Numbered from the stretch's first letter, positions 9,956-19,028 are shown. The stretch: 56,075 bases of DNA from Candidatus Binataceae bacterium (GCA_030041155.1 JASHOJ010000136.1:1-56075), one strand, 5' to 3'. Made by a program: numbers and translations. Notes: generated by a model not told the origin, from the sequence alone.

Positions 9956-11227
9956 TCACTCCGCGAGAGGGATTTTTGCCGTCTCGGTCATCGTGAGCAC
10001 GATCGCAAGCGATACCATCGCGGCGCATATCAGGTACAAGGGCGGCGCCATCTCGTTGTGAGTCCTGGCGATCAGATACGTCGCCACCATCGGCGCGGTG
10101 CCGCCCAGAATCGCCATGCATAGATTATGGCTGAGCGCCACGCCGACGCATCGCACGCCCGCGGGAAACGCCTCCGCCGCGGCGGCCGGGGAGACTCCCT
10201 GGAACATCGCGATTATCAGCGCGAATCCGATCTGCCCCGCCAGCGGCACCGAAAGCTTGGGATGCCACAACAGATGGAACAGCGGGAACGCGAACAGCAC
10301 CACCCCGATCGCGGCGGCAACCGCCAGCGGCTTGCGTCCGACTCGATCGGAAAGCGCACCTGCGAATGGCAGCGCGATAATCGCCGCCGCCATCCCAAGC
10401 GTGTTGATCGCCATCGCGTGTCCGTGGGTAAGCCCGACGATCTCCGTCAGATAAGTCGTTGCGTAGACGAACATCAGGTAAAAGCCGACCGCATCGAGCG
10501 CCTTGTAGCCCGTCACTTGCAGGATCTTTGCCCAGTGCGCCTTGATAACCTTCCCGATTGGCGGCGGCGCAACCGCCGGTGGAATGCTGCCCGCGCGCAG
10601 TTCGCGGCGCAGCGCATAACCGGCAAAACCGATCGTGATTCCAGCCAGAAACGGGATCCGCCATCCCCACTGATGCATCGCCGCCGCCGGCATCAGCCCT
10701 GCGACCGCCGCGCCCACCGCCGATCCGAGCATCACCCCCGCGAATGCTCCCGCGGTGCCGAACGCGCCGATCATTCCGCGCCGCTCGCTCGGCGACTGCT
10801 CCACCATGAACACGACCGAGGTGGTGTACTCGCCGCCGACTGAGAGTCCTTGCACCAGGCGCAGCACCACCATCATCACCGTGGCGGCCACCCCGATCTG
10901 CGCATATGTGGGCAGAAGCCCGATAAGGAACGTTGGCGCCGCCATCGCGAGCACCGACAGGGTGAGCGCGTGCTCGCGTCCCTTGCGGTCGCCGAGATGG
11001 CCCAGGACCAGCGCGCCGAACGGGCGCATAAGAAAGCCCGCCGCAAACACCGCGAATGCCTCCATCAGCGAGGTGGTGCGGCTATGAGAGGGGAAAAAAT
11101 TCTGACCGATCGATTCCGCGAAAAATCCGTAAACCGAGAAGTCGTACCACTCAAGGATGTTGCCGGCCAGCCCGGCTATGACCACGCGGCGCTGCGGCCG
11201 TGTGATCGCGATCGCTTCCGCCTGCAA
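9956..11227 (-). CDS. MFS transporter of the metabolite:H+ symporter (MHS) family
   Basis: This is an inner-membrane secondary transporter with about 12 hydrophobic helices. Family marks are an opening RRVVIAGLAGNILEWYDFSVYG, typical of MHS/KgtP-ProP proteins, the MFS loop motif GHLGDRKGRE, LVQGLSVGGEY, and a second-half SDRVGRKPL. The substrate cannot be assigned. MHS members carry dicarboxylates, betaine or shikimate. The reading frame is open to 11422, but that would run across the divergent promoter region and past the start of the aldo/keto reductase gene. I chose the TTG at 11227, which has a GGGGGC sequence just upstream and gives a normal 423-residue protein. Confidence 0.85.
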   Translation of the reverse strand: MQAEAIAITRPQRRVVIAGLAGNILEWYDFSVYGFFAESIGQNFFPSHSRTTSLMEAFAVFAAGFLMRPFGALVLGHLGDRKGREHALTLSVLAMAAPTFLIGLLPTYAQIGVAATVMMVVLRLVQGLSVGGEYTTSVVFMVEQSPSERRGMIGAFGTAGAFAGVMLGSAVGAAVAGLMPAAAMHQWGWRIPFLAGITIGFAGYALRRELRAGSIPPAVAPPPIGKVIKAHWAKILQVTGYKALDAVGFYLMFVYATTYLTEIVGLTHGHAMAINTLGMAAAIIALPFAGALSDRVGRKPLAVAAAIGVVLFAFPLFHLLWHPKLSVPLAGQIGFALIIAMFQGVSPAAAAEAFPAGVRCVGVALSHNLCMAILGGTAPMVATYLIARTHNEMAPPLYLICAAMVSLAIVLTMTETAKIPLAE

Positions 11228-11412
11228 TAGAGCCCCCGCGCGCGAAGAATAATGCGAAGAGTATGCGATAGGCCGGAAAATCTCGCGCGCGCGTGCGATT
11301 GTAGCGGTTATTTGATTCGCCGCGAAACCAGCGTGGATCACCCGCATTTGAACTCTGTCTTTAGCCGGTGTCCGCGCGGTAGAATCGGCAAAACCGCTCG
11401 CGAGGTGCCGCA

Positions 11413-12651
11413 ATGATTTCACGGGCTAAGCGACTATGGGGCCGGCGTGACTTTCTCAAGAGCGGGGCGATGGCCGGCCTGGGCCTCGGGCTGCTCCCCA
11501 CATTCAAACGGATTTCGACCACCGGCGCTGCGCCGGTGCGCGAGCGATATCACGAGCTCGGGCGCACCGGCATCAAGATGTCGGACATTTCATTCGGCAG
11601 CGACCGGATCCATCCGGGCGACGAGAACGTCGTGCTGCACGCCTTCGACAACGGCATTAATTACTACGACAGCGCGGAGACCTACGGCGGAGGCGACGCG
11701 GAAACCACGCTGGGCAAGGCGCTGAAGGGCAAACGCGACAAGGTTTATCTGACCTCGAAAGTGGTCGCCGGACCCGAGATGCGCAAGCAAGAGATGATGC
11801 AGGCGCTCGAAGGAAGCCTTGGCCGCCTGCAAACCGATTACGTGGACATCTATTTCCAGCATGCGGTGAACAACGTCGCGCGGCTGAAGAATCCCGAATG
11901 GTACGAGTTCGCCGAGGATGCGAAGCGGCAGGGAAAAATTCGCTTCACCGGAATGTCGGGGCACGCGGGGAATCTGATCGAGTGTCTCGACTACGGGATC
12001 GATACCGGCAAGTTCGACGTGATCCTTGGCGCGTACAACTTCGGGCATGACCCCGCGTTCTACCAGAAATATCTGCGCAACTGGGACATGGTAGCGATTC
12101 AGCCCGACCTCCCGCGAATCATCAAAAAGGCGAAGGCCCATCAGATGGGCTACGTCGCGATGAAGACGCTGCATGGCGCGCGGCTCAACGATATGCGCCC
12201 ATACGAAAGCGGCGGTGCGACCTTCGCGCAGGCAGCGTTCAGGTGGGTTCTGTCGAATCCAGACGTCGACGGATTGATCGTCACGATGACCAGCACGGCG
12301 CAGATCGACGAATATATCGCGGCATCGGGCGCTCGCGCCGCTGAGGACGGCGATTTGCGGCTGCTTCGGAAATACGCCGAGCTCAACAACAGCTCGACCT
12401 GCCGCCGCGGATGCAATCTGTGCGAAAGCTCGTGTCCGTACGGTGTTCCGATCGCGGAAGTGCTGCGCACTCGGATGTACGCGGTCGATTACGGCGACCT
12501 GCGCCTCGCGCGCGAAGAATACGGGCTAATCGGCGCGAACGCGGGCGCTTGTCTCGCCTGTGACGCGAAGCCGTGCGCGGGTGCGTGTCCGCACGGAGTT
12601 CACACTGAGCTATTCGTGCCGGACACCCATCGGATGTTGTCGCGCGCCTGA
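11413..12651 (+). CDS. Tat-exported aldo/keto reductase with C-terminal iron-sulfur cysteine motifs
   Basis: This 412-residue protein opens with a twin-arginine signal: GRRDFLKSG at residues 10-18, followed by a short hydrophobic stretch. It is therefore likely folded and loaded with cofactor before export. The aldo/keto reductase barrel keeps the catalytic tetrad D86, Y91, K116 and H150. The C-terminus adds ferredoxin-like cysteines: CRRGCNLCESSCPYG and CLACDAKPCAGACPHG, enough for one or two [4Fe-4S] clusters. This domain order is known in a subgroup of AKR family proteins of unknown substrate. No redox partner is adjacent. It is divergent from the MFS transporter. Confidence 0.88.
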   Translation: MISRAKRLWGRRDFLKSGAMAGLGLGLLPTFKRISTTGAAPVRERYHELGRTGIKMSDISFGSDRIHPGDENVVLHAFDNGINYYDSAETYGGGDAETTLGKALKGKRDKVYLTSKVVAGPEMRKQEMMQALEGSLGRLQTDYVDIYFQHAVNNVARLKNPEWYEFAEDAKRQGKIRFTGMSGHAGNLIECLDYGIDTGKFDVILGAYNFGHDPAFYQKYLRNWDMVAIQPDLPRIIKKAKAHQMGYVAMKTLHGARLNDMRPYESGGATFAQAAFRWVLSNPDVDGLIVTMTSTAQIDEYIAASGARAAEDGDLRLLRKYAELNNSSTCRRGCNLCESSCPYGVPIAEVLRTRMYAVDYGDLRLAREEYGLIGANAGACLACDAKPCAGACPHGVHTELFVPDTHRMLSRA

Positions 12652-12669
12652 GTCTGCGATTCGCGCCGC

Positions 12670-13659
12670 TTATCGGCTGGATGAAGGGGCGGTACGTGAG
12701 AGCGCGGCGGTCGGCGCCGAGTCGGCCGCTATCGGAGCCTTGCCGTCGCGCTGGATGATGCTCATCGCAACCGAGATCATCGACGCCGCGTCGGATAGAT
12801 TGGCCGGCACGATCATGGTGTTGTTCTGCTTCGCCAGCGCCCCGAATTGCTGGAGGTACTGCTCGGCTACGCGCAGCTGCACCGCTTCAAATCCGCCAGG
12901 CTCCTGAACCGCGCGCGCGACATCGCGAATTCCTTCGGCGGTGGCGCTCGCGACCGCGCGAATCGCGGCCGCGCGCCCGTCGGCCTCGTTGATTTCGCGC
13001 TGGCGGCTCGCTTCGGAAGCCTTGATCTCCTGCTGCTTGCGTCCTTCCGCGTTATTGATCGCCGAGTCGCGCTGCCCCTCGGACTCAAGTATTACCGCGC
13101 GCTTGTCGCGCTCCGCGCGCATCTGCCGCTCCATCGCCTCGCGAATATCATTGGGCGGCTTGATATTCTTGATCTCGTAGCGGAGCAGCTTGACGCCCCA
13201 CGCCTCGGACGCCTTGTCGATCTCGGCGACGATATGGCTGTTGATCACCGCGCGTTCCTCGAACGTGCGGTCAAGTTCTATCTTGCCAATCTCGCTGCGC
13301 ACCGTGGTCTGCGCGAGCTGCACGATTCCGATCCGATGGTCTGAAATTCCGTAGGTGGCTTTGACCGGGTCGATTATCTGATAGTAGAGGACCGCATCCA
13401 CTTTGATCAGGATGTTGTCCTTGGTGATGCAGTCCTGCTCGTCAACCGAGATCACAGTCTCCTTGAGGCTGTGATGCTCGCGCACCGAGTCGACGAACGG
13501 AACGATTATGTGCAGGCCCGCGCGCAGGGTGCAGTAGTAGCGTCCGAGCCGTTCGACGACCCACGCCTGCTGCTGGGGAACTACTTTTGCCGCGGCGTTG
13601 AGGACGAGGATCACCGCTATCGCGAATACGACCAGGACGATAATCGCACCCATCGCCAC
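12670..13659 (-). CDS. SPFH/Band 7 (stomatin-like, QmcA type) membrane protein
   Basis: The protein has 329 residues: one N-terminal transmembrane helix (about 3-22), an SPFH domain starting VVPQQQAWVVERLGRYYCTL, and a long charged coiled coil (about 190-255, rich in E/A/R) with a C-terminal tail. Such proteins oligomerise in membrane microdomains and scaffold or regulate membrane proteases. The NfeD-type gene 15 bases upstream on the same strand is the standard partner, with which it likely forms an operon. It is convergent with the aldo/keto reductase gene, with only 18 bases between their ends. Confidence 0.92.
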   Translation of the reverse strand: MAMGAIIVLVVFAIAVILVLNAAAKVVPQQQAWVVERLGRYYCTLRAGLHIIVPFVDSVREHHSLKETVISVDEQDCITKDNILIKVDAVLYYQIIDPVKATYGISDHRIGIVQLAQTTVRSEIGKIELDRTFEERAVINSHIVAEIDKASEAWGVKLLRYEIKNIKPPNDIREAMERQMRAERDKRAVILESEGQRDSAINNAEGRKQQEIKASEASRQREINEADGRAAAIRAVASATAEGIRDVARAVQEPGGFEAVQLRVAEQYLQQFGALAKQNNTMIVPANLSDAASMISVAMSIIQRDGKAPIAADSAPTAALSRTAPSSSR

Positions 13660-13674
13660 ACCCCTCCTTTTTGC

Positions 13675-14103
13675 CTATTCGGGCATGATCCACAGCGTGA
13701 TCCCGCGCACCTTCATCACCCGGCATCGTTGTCCGCGAGAGATCGCCACGGATGCCGCGTTATGCGCGTTCCAGTGGCTGCCGCGCAGTTCGGCTTTGCC
13801 GAATCCGAACGCCTTCAAGTCGTCGATCGGTATCGCAACCTCGCCGAGCACGTTGCTAAGATCGCGCTCCTCGACGTGGCGGATGAAATGTTCGCGCAAC
13901 CAATCGCGCGCCCATACCAGCGTCGCCGCGGACAGAATCGCGAAGCCGAGCCATTGCGCCCACGGATTCAGGATGCCGGCCGCAGTCATCAGGCCGACCA
14001 GAATCGCGCTCACCCCGACGCAAAACAGCGAAAAATCGCGGGTGAAAATCGTTTCAGCGGCGACCAGCACAATTCCGCCGATGATCCAGATCCACCACGG
14101 CAT
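13675..14103 (-). CDS. NfeD family membrane protein
   Basis: A short NfeD protein of 142 residues. It starts MPWWIWIIGGIVLVAAE, has two or three hydrophobic helices, then a C-terminal OB-fold (about 80-142) with DLSNVLGEVAIPIDDL and a closing VMKVRGITLWI. Short NfeD proteins bind SPFH partners and stabilise them. The downstream neighbour is exactly such a stomatin-like gene, so a two-gene operon is inferred. Confidence 0.9.
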   Translation of the reverse strand: MPWWIWIIGGIVLVAAETIFTRDFSLFCVGVSAILVGLMTAAGILNPWAQWLGFAILSAATLVWARDWLREHFIRHVEERDLSNVLGEVAIPIDDLKAFGFGKAELRGSHWNAHNAASVAISRGQRCRVMKVRGITLWIMPE

Positions 14104-14520
14104 CAGGATGTCTTCCTGTCCGCGATTAAGCGCATCGATATTTGGGGCTGGACTTGCCTAATAGTATGATGCAGCGGCGAAATGCGGTATCCCCCGTTCT
14201 GCCCTCACATTATGGCTATAACCGCGGCGCGACCCACGGTCAACGCAGCGCCCCGCAAATGACCTTCATCCTTGAGCCGAACCCGCGGGAGCGTGGCCGC
14301 TACCGATAGGCGCTGACGCGCGCAGGAGCACGCGAGATCCTTCTGCTGCGATTCAGGATGACGTGCCCGAGACCCGCGCCGGATCGCCTTTGCGGGTTCG
14401 CCAAAGATGGACTACGCTGATGCTCGAATTCGTCTGATCGTCAGAGGCAGCGGCGCGCGATGCCTTCGCCGTCGCGGCTGCTGATATCACCGGACCAAAT
14501 CATACGAGGAGAAGTTTGCG
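14104..14520. other. 417-base intergenic region between nfeD-like and aldehyde dehydrogenase genes
   Basis: This gap lies between two divergent genes and must hold both promoters. I found no convincing -35/-10 pair and no ORF of coding character. It contains one copy of the interspersed repeat listed at 14331-14362. A clear ribosome binding site, GAGGAGAAG at 14506-14514, serves the dehydrogenase start at 14521. Confidence 0.6.
14331..14362 (-). repeat. Interspersed REP-like repeat, copy 1
   Basis: This 32-base element is an inverted, diverged copy of the element at 39032-39063. The two share a 13-base end (CGCGAGATCCTTC) and a 10-base end (TCAGGATGAC), while the 9-base core differs (25 of 32 identical overall). 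Both copies lie between genes. Repeats with the ends GTCATCCTGAGC and GAAGGATCT are common in several soil-bacterial genomes. Confidence 0.7.
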
Positions 14521-16029
14521 ATGGCAGCAACACCGTCAGTTGAATCCGCCGCTCGGGGCGCCAAAAACCCGAGCGCCCTCCAATTCCTCAAAAGCGGCCC
14601 CAAAAAGCTGCTTATCGGCGGCAAATGGGTGCCGGCAAAATCGGGCAAAACCTTCGAGACATTGAACCCCGCCAACGAAGAGGTTCTGGCGCTGGTCGCC
14701 GAGGGCGACAAGGCCGACGTTGACGAGGCGGTGCGCAACGCGCGCAAGGCCTTCGAGGAAGGCAAGTGGTCCACGATGGGGCCGCATCAGCGCACCCGCT
14801 TCCTGCTCAAGATCGCGGATCTAATCGATCAGCACGCCGACGAGCTCGCCGAACTCGAGACGCTCGACAACGGCAAGTCGATTTCCGAATCCCGGAACAT
14901 GGATATTCCCGGTGCCGCTGAGACGTTTCGCTACTACGCGGGATGGGCGACCAAGATCTACGGCGAGACCAATCCGTCCGATCCGGGGATGTTCAGCTAC
15001 ACGCTGCGCGAGCCAATCGGCGTATGCGGCCAGATCATCCCGTGGAATTTCCCGCTCATGATGGCGTCGTGGAAGATCGCGCCCGCGCTCGCATGCGGCA
15101 ACGTGGTGATTCTGAAGCCGGCGGAGCAGACGCCGCTTACCGCGCTGCGCCTGGGCGAGCTGATCCTGGAAGCCGGACTGCCCGAAAGCGTGGTGCAGAT
15201 TATCACCGGGTTCGGCCCCGGCGCCGGAAGCTCGATCGCGGAGCATCCGGATATCGACAAGGTCGCGTTCACCGGATCGACCGAAGTCGGCAAGCTGATT
15301 CTGAAGGCGTCGGCGGGCAACCTGAAGCACGTCTCGCTCGAACTCGGCGGCAAATCCCCGAACATCATCTTCCCCGATGCCGACGTGCAGGCGGCGACCT
15401 TCGGATCGATGCTCGGAATCTTCATGAACCAGGGTCAGGTCTGCTGCGCGGGTTCGCGCGTGTTCGTGCAGGAATCGATGTACGATCAGTTCACCGATTC
15501 GCTGTCCAAGATGGCGCAGGGCCTCACCGTCGGCAATCCGCTCGATCCGAACACGCGGATGGGGCCGCTGGTATCCAAAGAGCAGCATGATCGGGTGCTC
15601 GGCTATCTGAAAGCCGGAAAAGAAGAGGGTGCGAACGCCAAAGTTGGCGGCGCGGCCGGAAACCAGGAACGCGGCTACTTCGTGCAGCCAACCGTCTTCA
15701 CCGGCGTGAAAAACTCGATGAAGATCGCGCGCGAGGAAATCTTCGGGCCGGTCGCTTCCGCGATCCCGTTCAAGGACGAAAACGACGCGGTGTTCCAGGG
15801 CAATGACACCACCTATGGACTCGCCGCCGCGGTATGGACCCGCGATATCAGCCGCGCGCACAAGGTTGCGCGGGCGCTGAAGGCGGGAACCGTGTGGATC
15901 AACACCTACGGAATGGTCGATCCGGTGGCGTCGTTCGGCGGTTACAAGCAATCGGGATTCGGGCGCGAACTCGGCAAGCACTCGCTTGAGCTCTACACCC
16001 AGATCAAGCAGGTCTACACGAAGCTATAG
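14521..16029 (+). CDS. NAD(P)-dependent aldehyde dehydrogenase
   Basis: This is an ALDH-superfamily enzyme oxidising an aldehyde to its acid. The 502-residue protein resembles the betaine-aldehyde/phenylacetaldehyde/ALDH2 type. Catalytic residues are present: N176 (IIPWNFP), E274 (SLELGGKSP) and nucleophile C308 (NQGQVCCAGSR), plus the FTGSTEVGK cofactor loop and EEIFGPV. A strong Shine-Dalgarno site (GAGGAG) precedes the ATG. The gene stands alone, with its own terminator 26 bases after the stop. The substrate is not deducible. Confidence 0.95.
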   Translation: MAATPSVESAARGAKNPSALQFLKSGPKKLLIGGKWVPAKSGKTFETLNPANEEVLALVAEGDKADVDEAVRNARKAFEEGKWSTMGPHQRTRFLLKIADLIDQHADELAELETLDNGKSISESRNMDIPGAAETFRYYAGWATKIYGETNPSDPGMFSYTLREPIGVCGQIIPWNFPLMMASWKIAPALACGNVVILKPAEQTPLTALRLGELILEAGLPESVVQIITGFGPGAGSSIAEHPDIDKVAFTGSTEVGKLILKASAGNLKHVSLELGGKSPNIIFPDADVQAATFGSMLGIFMNQGQVCCAGSRVFVQESMYDQFTDSLSKMAQGLTVGNPLDPNTRMGPLVSKEQHDRVLGYLKAGKEEGANAKVGGAAGNQERGYFVQPTVFTGVKNSMKIAREEIFGPVASAIPFKDENDAVFQGNDTTYGLAAAVWTRDISRAHKVARALKAGTVWINTYGMVDPVASFGGYKQSGFGRELGKHSLELYTQIKQVYTKL

Positions 16030-16055
16030 AAACCTGTCGGTTGAGGAACGCATCG

Positions 16056-16088
16056 GAGGGGTGCCAATAATCGGCGCCCCTCTTTTTT
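16056..16088 (+). terminator. Rho-independent terminator after aldehyde dehydrogenase
   Basis: Ten-base stem GAGGGGTGCC / GGCGCCCCTC with one G-T wobble, a 7-base loop, then six T. It lies directly downstream of the aldehyde dehydrogenase stop. Confidence 0.9.
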
Positions 16089-16285
16089 GCCGCGAATCGC
16101 GTTGTACGTTCACTTTTAACTTCATATCTGACGGACTATAGAATTCTGCCATCGTGTTCTTTCGTTTCGCGATCCAGCGCGATATAAATGGCTCCTGTAA
16201 AGTTCCCACGTCTGAAGACATAGATAGCGTAGGCTTTTCACCGGATGCGGGAGCGCCAAATAGGATAATTCGGCTGCATCAGACG

Positions 16286-17092
16286 ATGGCGGAAGACAAG
16301 GGCGACCTGATCGAAAATATGATCGCGCCACGCGCGGGCCGCCGCATTCAGAATGTGCTCGCGCAGGCCGCGCGGGAATCCGCCGCGCTCGAAACTGCGC
16401 CGTCCGAAACTGCCGCATCCCCCGAGCCGCGCGCCGACGAGAATCGCGAGCCGCGCGCCGATGATCCGGCGGGTGCGCGAAAATCTCCCTCCTCCGCTAC
16501 AAAATCGTTCATGGGCGCTTTTCCTGCCGCGGAAACCGAGGGGCGGCTGGATGTGCGCCCAATCGGCACAAGTCAGGGATTTAAGGAACTAAACGCCCTG
16601 CACAAACGCACCTGGGAGATGCTCAACGTTCACGAGAAGCGGGTGACTGCGATGCTGTGGCCGCTCGCGTTCCATTTCGGGCTTTATCATCTGAGGCCCG
16701 GGCAGGAAAAAAAGCGCCCGCCGCTGGTTGCCGCATTTTGGGCGCGATGCCTCGCCGATGCTCCGCTGACGCTGGGTCATCTATATCCGCCGAGTATCTT
16801 CAAGGGCCTCTATTACGAGGATATCTGGGAATTTGGCGGGATGGTGGTCGATCCGACGTTCCAGGGCAAGGGCCTGATGCGAGTGCTGTCGGATACCGCC
16901 AAGCTGTTTCTGTTTTCGCGCCGTCCGCGCCTGATCATCACCAATCCGGTCGAGCCGCTGTACGAAATCTATCGGCAACTGGGACTTAAAACGGTCGGCA
17001 AGGAGCCGGTCAAATATCCGTACGTCGATAACGCCAAGGTATGGCTGATGTACGGCGACTTTGAAGAGCTCGCTAAACCGTACTTTATGTAG
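16286..17092 (+). CDS. GNAT-like N-acetyltransferase domain protein
   Basis: About 268 residues from the ATG at 16286. The first ~80 residues are low-complexity Ala/Pro/Glu-rich (repeats of EPRAD), followed by an acyltransferase-like fold. The most telling part is FGGMVVDPTFQGKGLMRVL, which matches GNAT motif A (acetyl-CoA pyrophosphate loop, Q-x-G-x-G). After it come a hydrophobic strand RLIITNPVEPLYEIYRQLG and the ending VWLMYGDFEEL. The acceptor is unknown. A GTG at 16154 would add 44 residues; neither start has a clear ribosome binding site. The fold assignment is moderately sure, the function unknown. Confidence 0.6.
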   Translation: MAEDKGDLIENMIAPRAGRRIQNVLAQAARESAALETAPSETAASPEPRADENREPRADDPAGARKSPSSATKSFMGAFPAAETEGRLDVRPIGTSQGFKELNALHKRTWEMLNVHEKRVTAMLWPLAFHFGLYHLRPGQEKKRPPLVAAFWARCLADAPLTLGHLYPPSIFKGLYYEDIWEFGGMVVDPTFQGKGLMRVLSDTAKLFLFSRRPRLIITNPVEPLYEIYRQLGLKTVGKEPVKYPYVDNAKVWLMYGDFEELAKPYFM

Positions 17093-17172
17093 GATAGCGG
17101 CGGCTGCATTCGCGCTTTGCGAAATCGCGCCAGAGGCCGCGCTTCTGCCTTCGACCATATCAAGCCCCGCAA

Positions 17173-17240
17173 AAAGCGTTGGCAACGCTTTCTGGAGCCT
17201 CTGAGAGGCCCTCACGGGCCATCCCTGAGAGCTCCGGGAT
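17173..17240. repeat. Chain of four small inverted repeats upstream of lipase gene
   Basis: Four consecutive hairpin-capable units: AAAGCGTT-GGC-AACGCTTT (17173-17191), GCCTC-TGA-GAGGC (17197-17209), GGCCC-TCAC-GGGCC (17207-17220) and ATCCC-N10-GGGAT (17221-17240). Units two and three overlap and are mutually exclusive. No T-run follows, so it is not a typical terminator. It lies between two same-strand genes and could be a structured leader or a 3' stabiliser. Confidence 0.5.
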
Positions 17241-17307
17241 CTCCTCATTTGAGTGTTTTCGGTCGCGAGGTATAAGATCGCCTTCGAACCTCGTCTCAGG
17301 AGCCAGG

Positions 17308-17925
17308 ATGACCAGGGGCTCGCTTTTAATGGAAATTGCCGCTGCAGGAGCGCTGATGCTCTCGTATCCGCTTGAGCGAATTGCCAGAAGCGCCCCCAAT
17401 TTCGTTTTCTATTCGCCAGAGGAGCCGGTGATTCTGATTCACGGCTACGGCGGCGCGCGCTCAAACCTGCTCGCCCTCGCTTCGTACCTGCGCATCTCGG
17501 GAATGGACAACATATCCTACTTTGAGTATCCGCCGACCAGAACCATCGCGGAGTCGGCGCGAGCGCTCTCCGTCGCGATCGACGAGATTGCAGGGCGCAA
17601 AGGTGGAGTGCATCTGGTTGGCCACAGCCTCGGCGGCACGATCGCGAGGGCATACGCGGTTTTCGCGCGACGCGGCGCGGTCAGGTCGCTGGTGACGCTG
17701 GGGTCGCCGTACCTGCCGGGAATGTTTGGACGACACGAGCTTGCGATTTTTGGCGCCGAGGACGCGATCGTAAAACCACCTTGGCGCGTGAGTCACACCG
17801 GGAGCCGAAGATGCGTGGTGATCGAGTCAACCGGTCATCTCGCGCTCGCTTTTCATCCCGAGGTGATGCGGATGGTTGCGACGGAACTGCGCGCGAACCG
17901 CGTCTCGGTCAAGAACGCGGCTTGA
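17308..17925 (+). CDS. Alpha/beta hydrolase, triacylglycerol lipase-like
   Basis: 205 residues from the ATG at 17308, chosen because AGGAG stands at 17298-17302; the frame is open farther upstream but without such a site. The N-terminus has a short hydrophobic segment. The fold shows the oxyanion strand VILIHGYGG, the nucleophile elbow GHSLGG (Ser), an acidic candidate in FGAEDAIVK, and the catalytic His in STGHLALAF. This matches small bacterial lipases/esterases of the EstA/lipase-2 type. The substrate is unknown. mobA follows 30 bases later. Confidence 0.82.
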   Translation: MTRGSLLMEIAAAGALMLSYPLERIARSAPNFVFYSPEEPVILIHGYGGARSNLLALASYLRISGMDNISYFEYPPTRTIAESARALSVAIDEIAGRKGGVHLVGHSLGGTIARAYAVFARRGAVRSLVTLGSPYLPGMFGRHELAIFGAEDAIVKPPWRVSHTGSRRCVVIESTGHLALAFHPEVMRMVATELRANRVSVKNAA

Positions 17926-17955
17926 GCGAGTGTCGGCTTAAGGCGCGCGCTGCCG

Positions 17956-18579
17956 ATGAATTCCCAAGCGCCGAAGTTTTCTTCGATTGTGCTCGCCGGG
18001 GGCCGAAGCGCTCGGATGGGCCGGCCCAAAGCCGCGCTGCGCTTCGGCGAGGCTACGATGCTGGAGCGAGTTGTCGCCGAGCTTGCCCGCGCAAGCGCCG
18101 AAATTGTGATTGTCGCCGCGCCCGAGAGCGCCGCGGATCCAATCGCGCTGCCATCAGCGGCGCGGATTATCCGCGATGAGCGCGCGTTCGAGGGTCCCGC
18201 GCTGGCGCTCGCGCGCGGTCTCGACTCCATCGAGAACGATGCGGCGTTCGCATGCTCATGCGATCTGCCGCTAATCGATTCGCGGGTGGCCTCGGCGCTG
18301 GTCGCGCGGCTTGGCGGCTATGACGCCGTGATTCCGATAATCGACGAGATTCCGCAGCCGCTCCACGCCGCCTATCATCGCCGATGCGCGGGCGCGATGC
18401 GCGATCTCGCGCAGTCGGGCAATCGTCTCACCTCGATCGGCGAGCGAGTGCGATCGATCTCGGTCTACCCGGCGGAACTAGCCGGAATCGGGACGGGACT
18501 TTTAAGCTTCACGAACGTCAATACGCCCGAAGATTATTCGTCGGCATTGGCCCGCGTTTTGTGCAATAAGGGGAACTGA
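17956..18579 (+). CDS. mobA: Molybdenum cofactor guanylyltransferase
   Basis: MobA links GMP to molybdopterin to make the guanine dinucleotide form of the molybdenum cofactor. The 207-residue protein has the nucleotidyltransferase signature VLAGGRSARMGRPKA at about 12-26, FEGPALALARGL, the metal-binding CDLPLID, and the late TNVNTPEDY motif typical of MobA. Length is normal. No other molybdenum cofactor genes are in the window. Confidence 0.9.
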   Translation: MNSQAPKFSSIVLAGGRSARMGRPKAALRFGEATMLERVVAELARASAEIVIVAAPESAADPIALPSAARIIRDERAFEGPALALARGLDSIENDAAFACSCDLPLIDSRVASALVARLGGYDAVIPIIDEIPQPLHAAYHRRCAGAMRDLAQSGNRLTSIGERVRSISVYPAELAGIGTGLLSFTNVNTPEDYSSALARVLCNKGN

Positions 18580-18662
18580 AGTTCAAATCGGCCACTTTTT
18601 CGCGTGGTGCGTCACGAGGCGTCCGCTGCTATCGTAGTGGTCAGGTGGACCGGAGGATTAAC

Positions 18663-19028
18663 GTGGATAAGAAGCGCGGAAAAACTCCACGCGAAATAAT
18701 CATTCCCGGCCTGGACCTCGATCCGGAAGAAGCGGGTGAGGACGGCGAGTTGGATGACGCGCACCTGGAATTCGCCGAGGCACTCTCGGTGCAGGGAATT
18801 CAACTGCTCGCGCTGCAGATGCTGTGCAGCGCGCTGGTCGCGGAAATTACCTATCGAACGCCCGATCCGGGCGCGACCATGGATCGGCTGCGCGCGACCT
18901 GCATGAGCGCGATAGAAGGAATCACGCTTGCCGCCGAGGATGCGGACACGTCGGGCGCGCTTAAGCAGGAATTGCGCGAGACGATCGAATCAGTACTCTC
19001 CGGGATGAATCCCGGTCCCGCGAATTAA
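18663..19028 (+). CDS. Hypothetical protein, 121 residues
   Basis: I do not recognise this protein. The GTG start is supported by CGGAGG at 18651-18656, six bases upstream. The N-terminus is basic (DKKRGKTPREI), followed by an acidic stretch (DPEEAGEDGELDD) and then a predicted helical domain with an amphipathic segment EALSVQGIQLLALQMLCSAL. There is no signal peptide or membrane helix. Base composition is like its neighbours. It sits after mobA on the same strand and converges with gcvPB. Confidence 0.75.
   Translation: MDKKRGKTPREIIIPGLDLDPEEAGEDGELDDAHLEFAEALSVQGIQLLALQMLCSALVAEITYRTPDPGATMDRLRATCMSAIEGITLAAEDADTSGALKQELRETIESVLSGMNPGPAN

Noticed and set aside
8890..9996. 368-codon ORF antisense to mutS
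   Set aside because: Lies opposite intact mutS and has shadow-type composition with no recognisable domain.
14821..15981. 386-codon ORF antisense to aldehyde dehydrogenase
   Set aside because: Shadow of a strongly matched gene; Arg/His/Glu-rich with no motif, typical of the opposite frame in GC-rich DNA.
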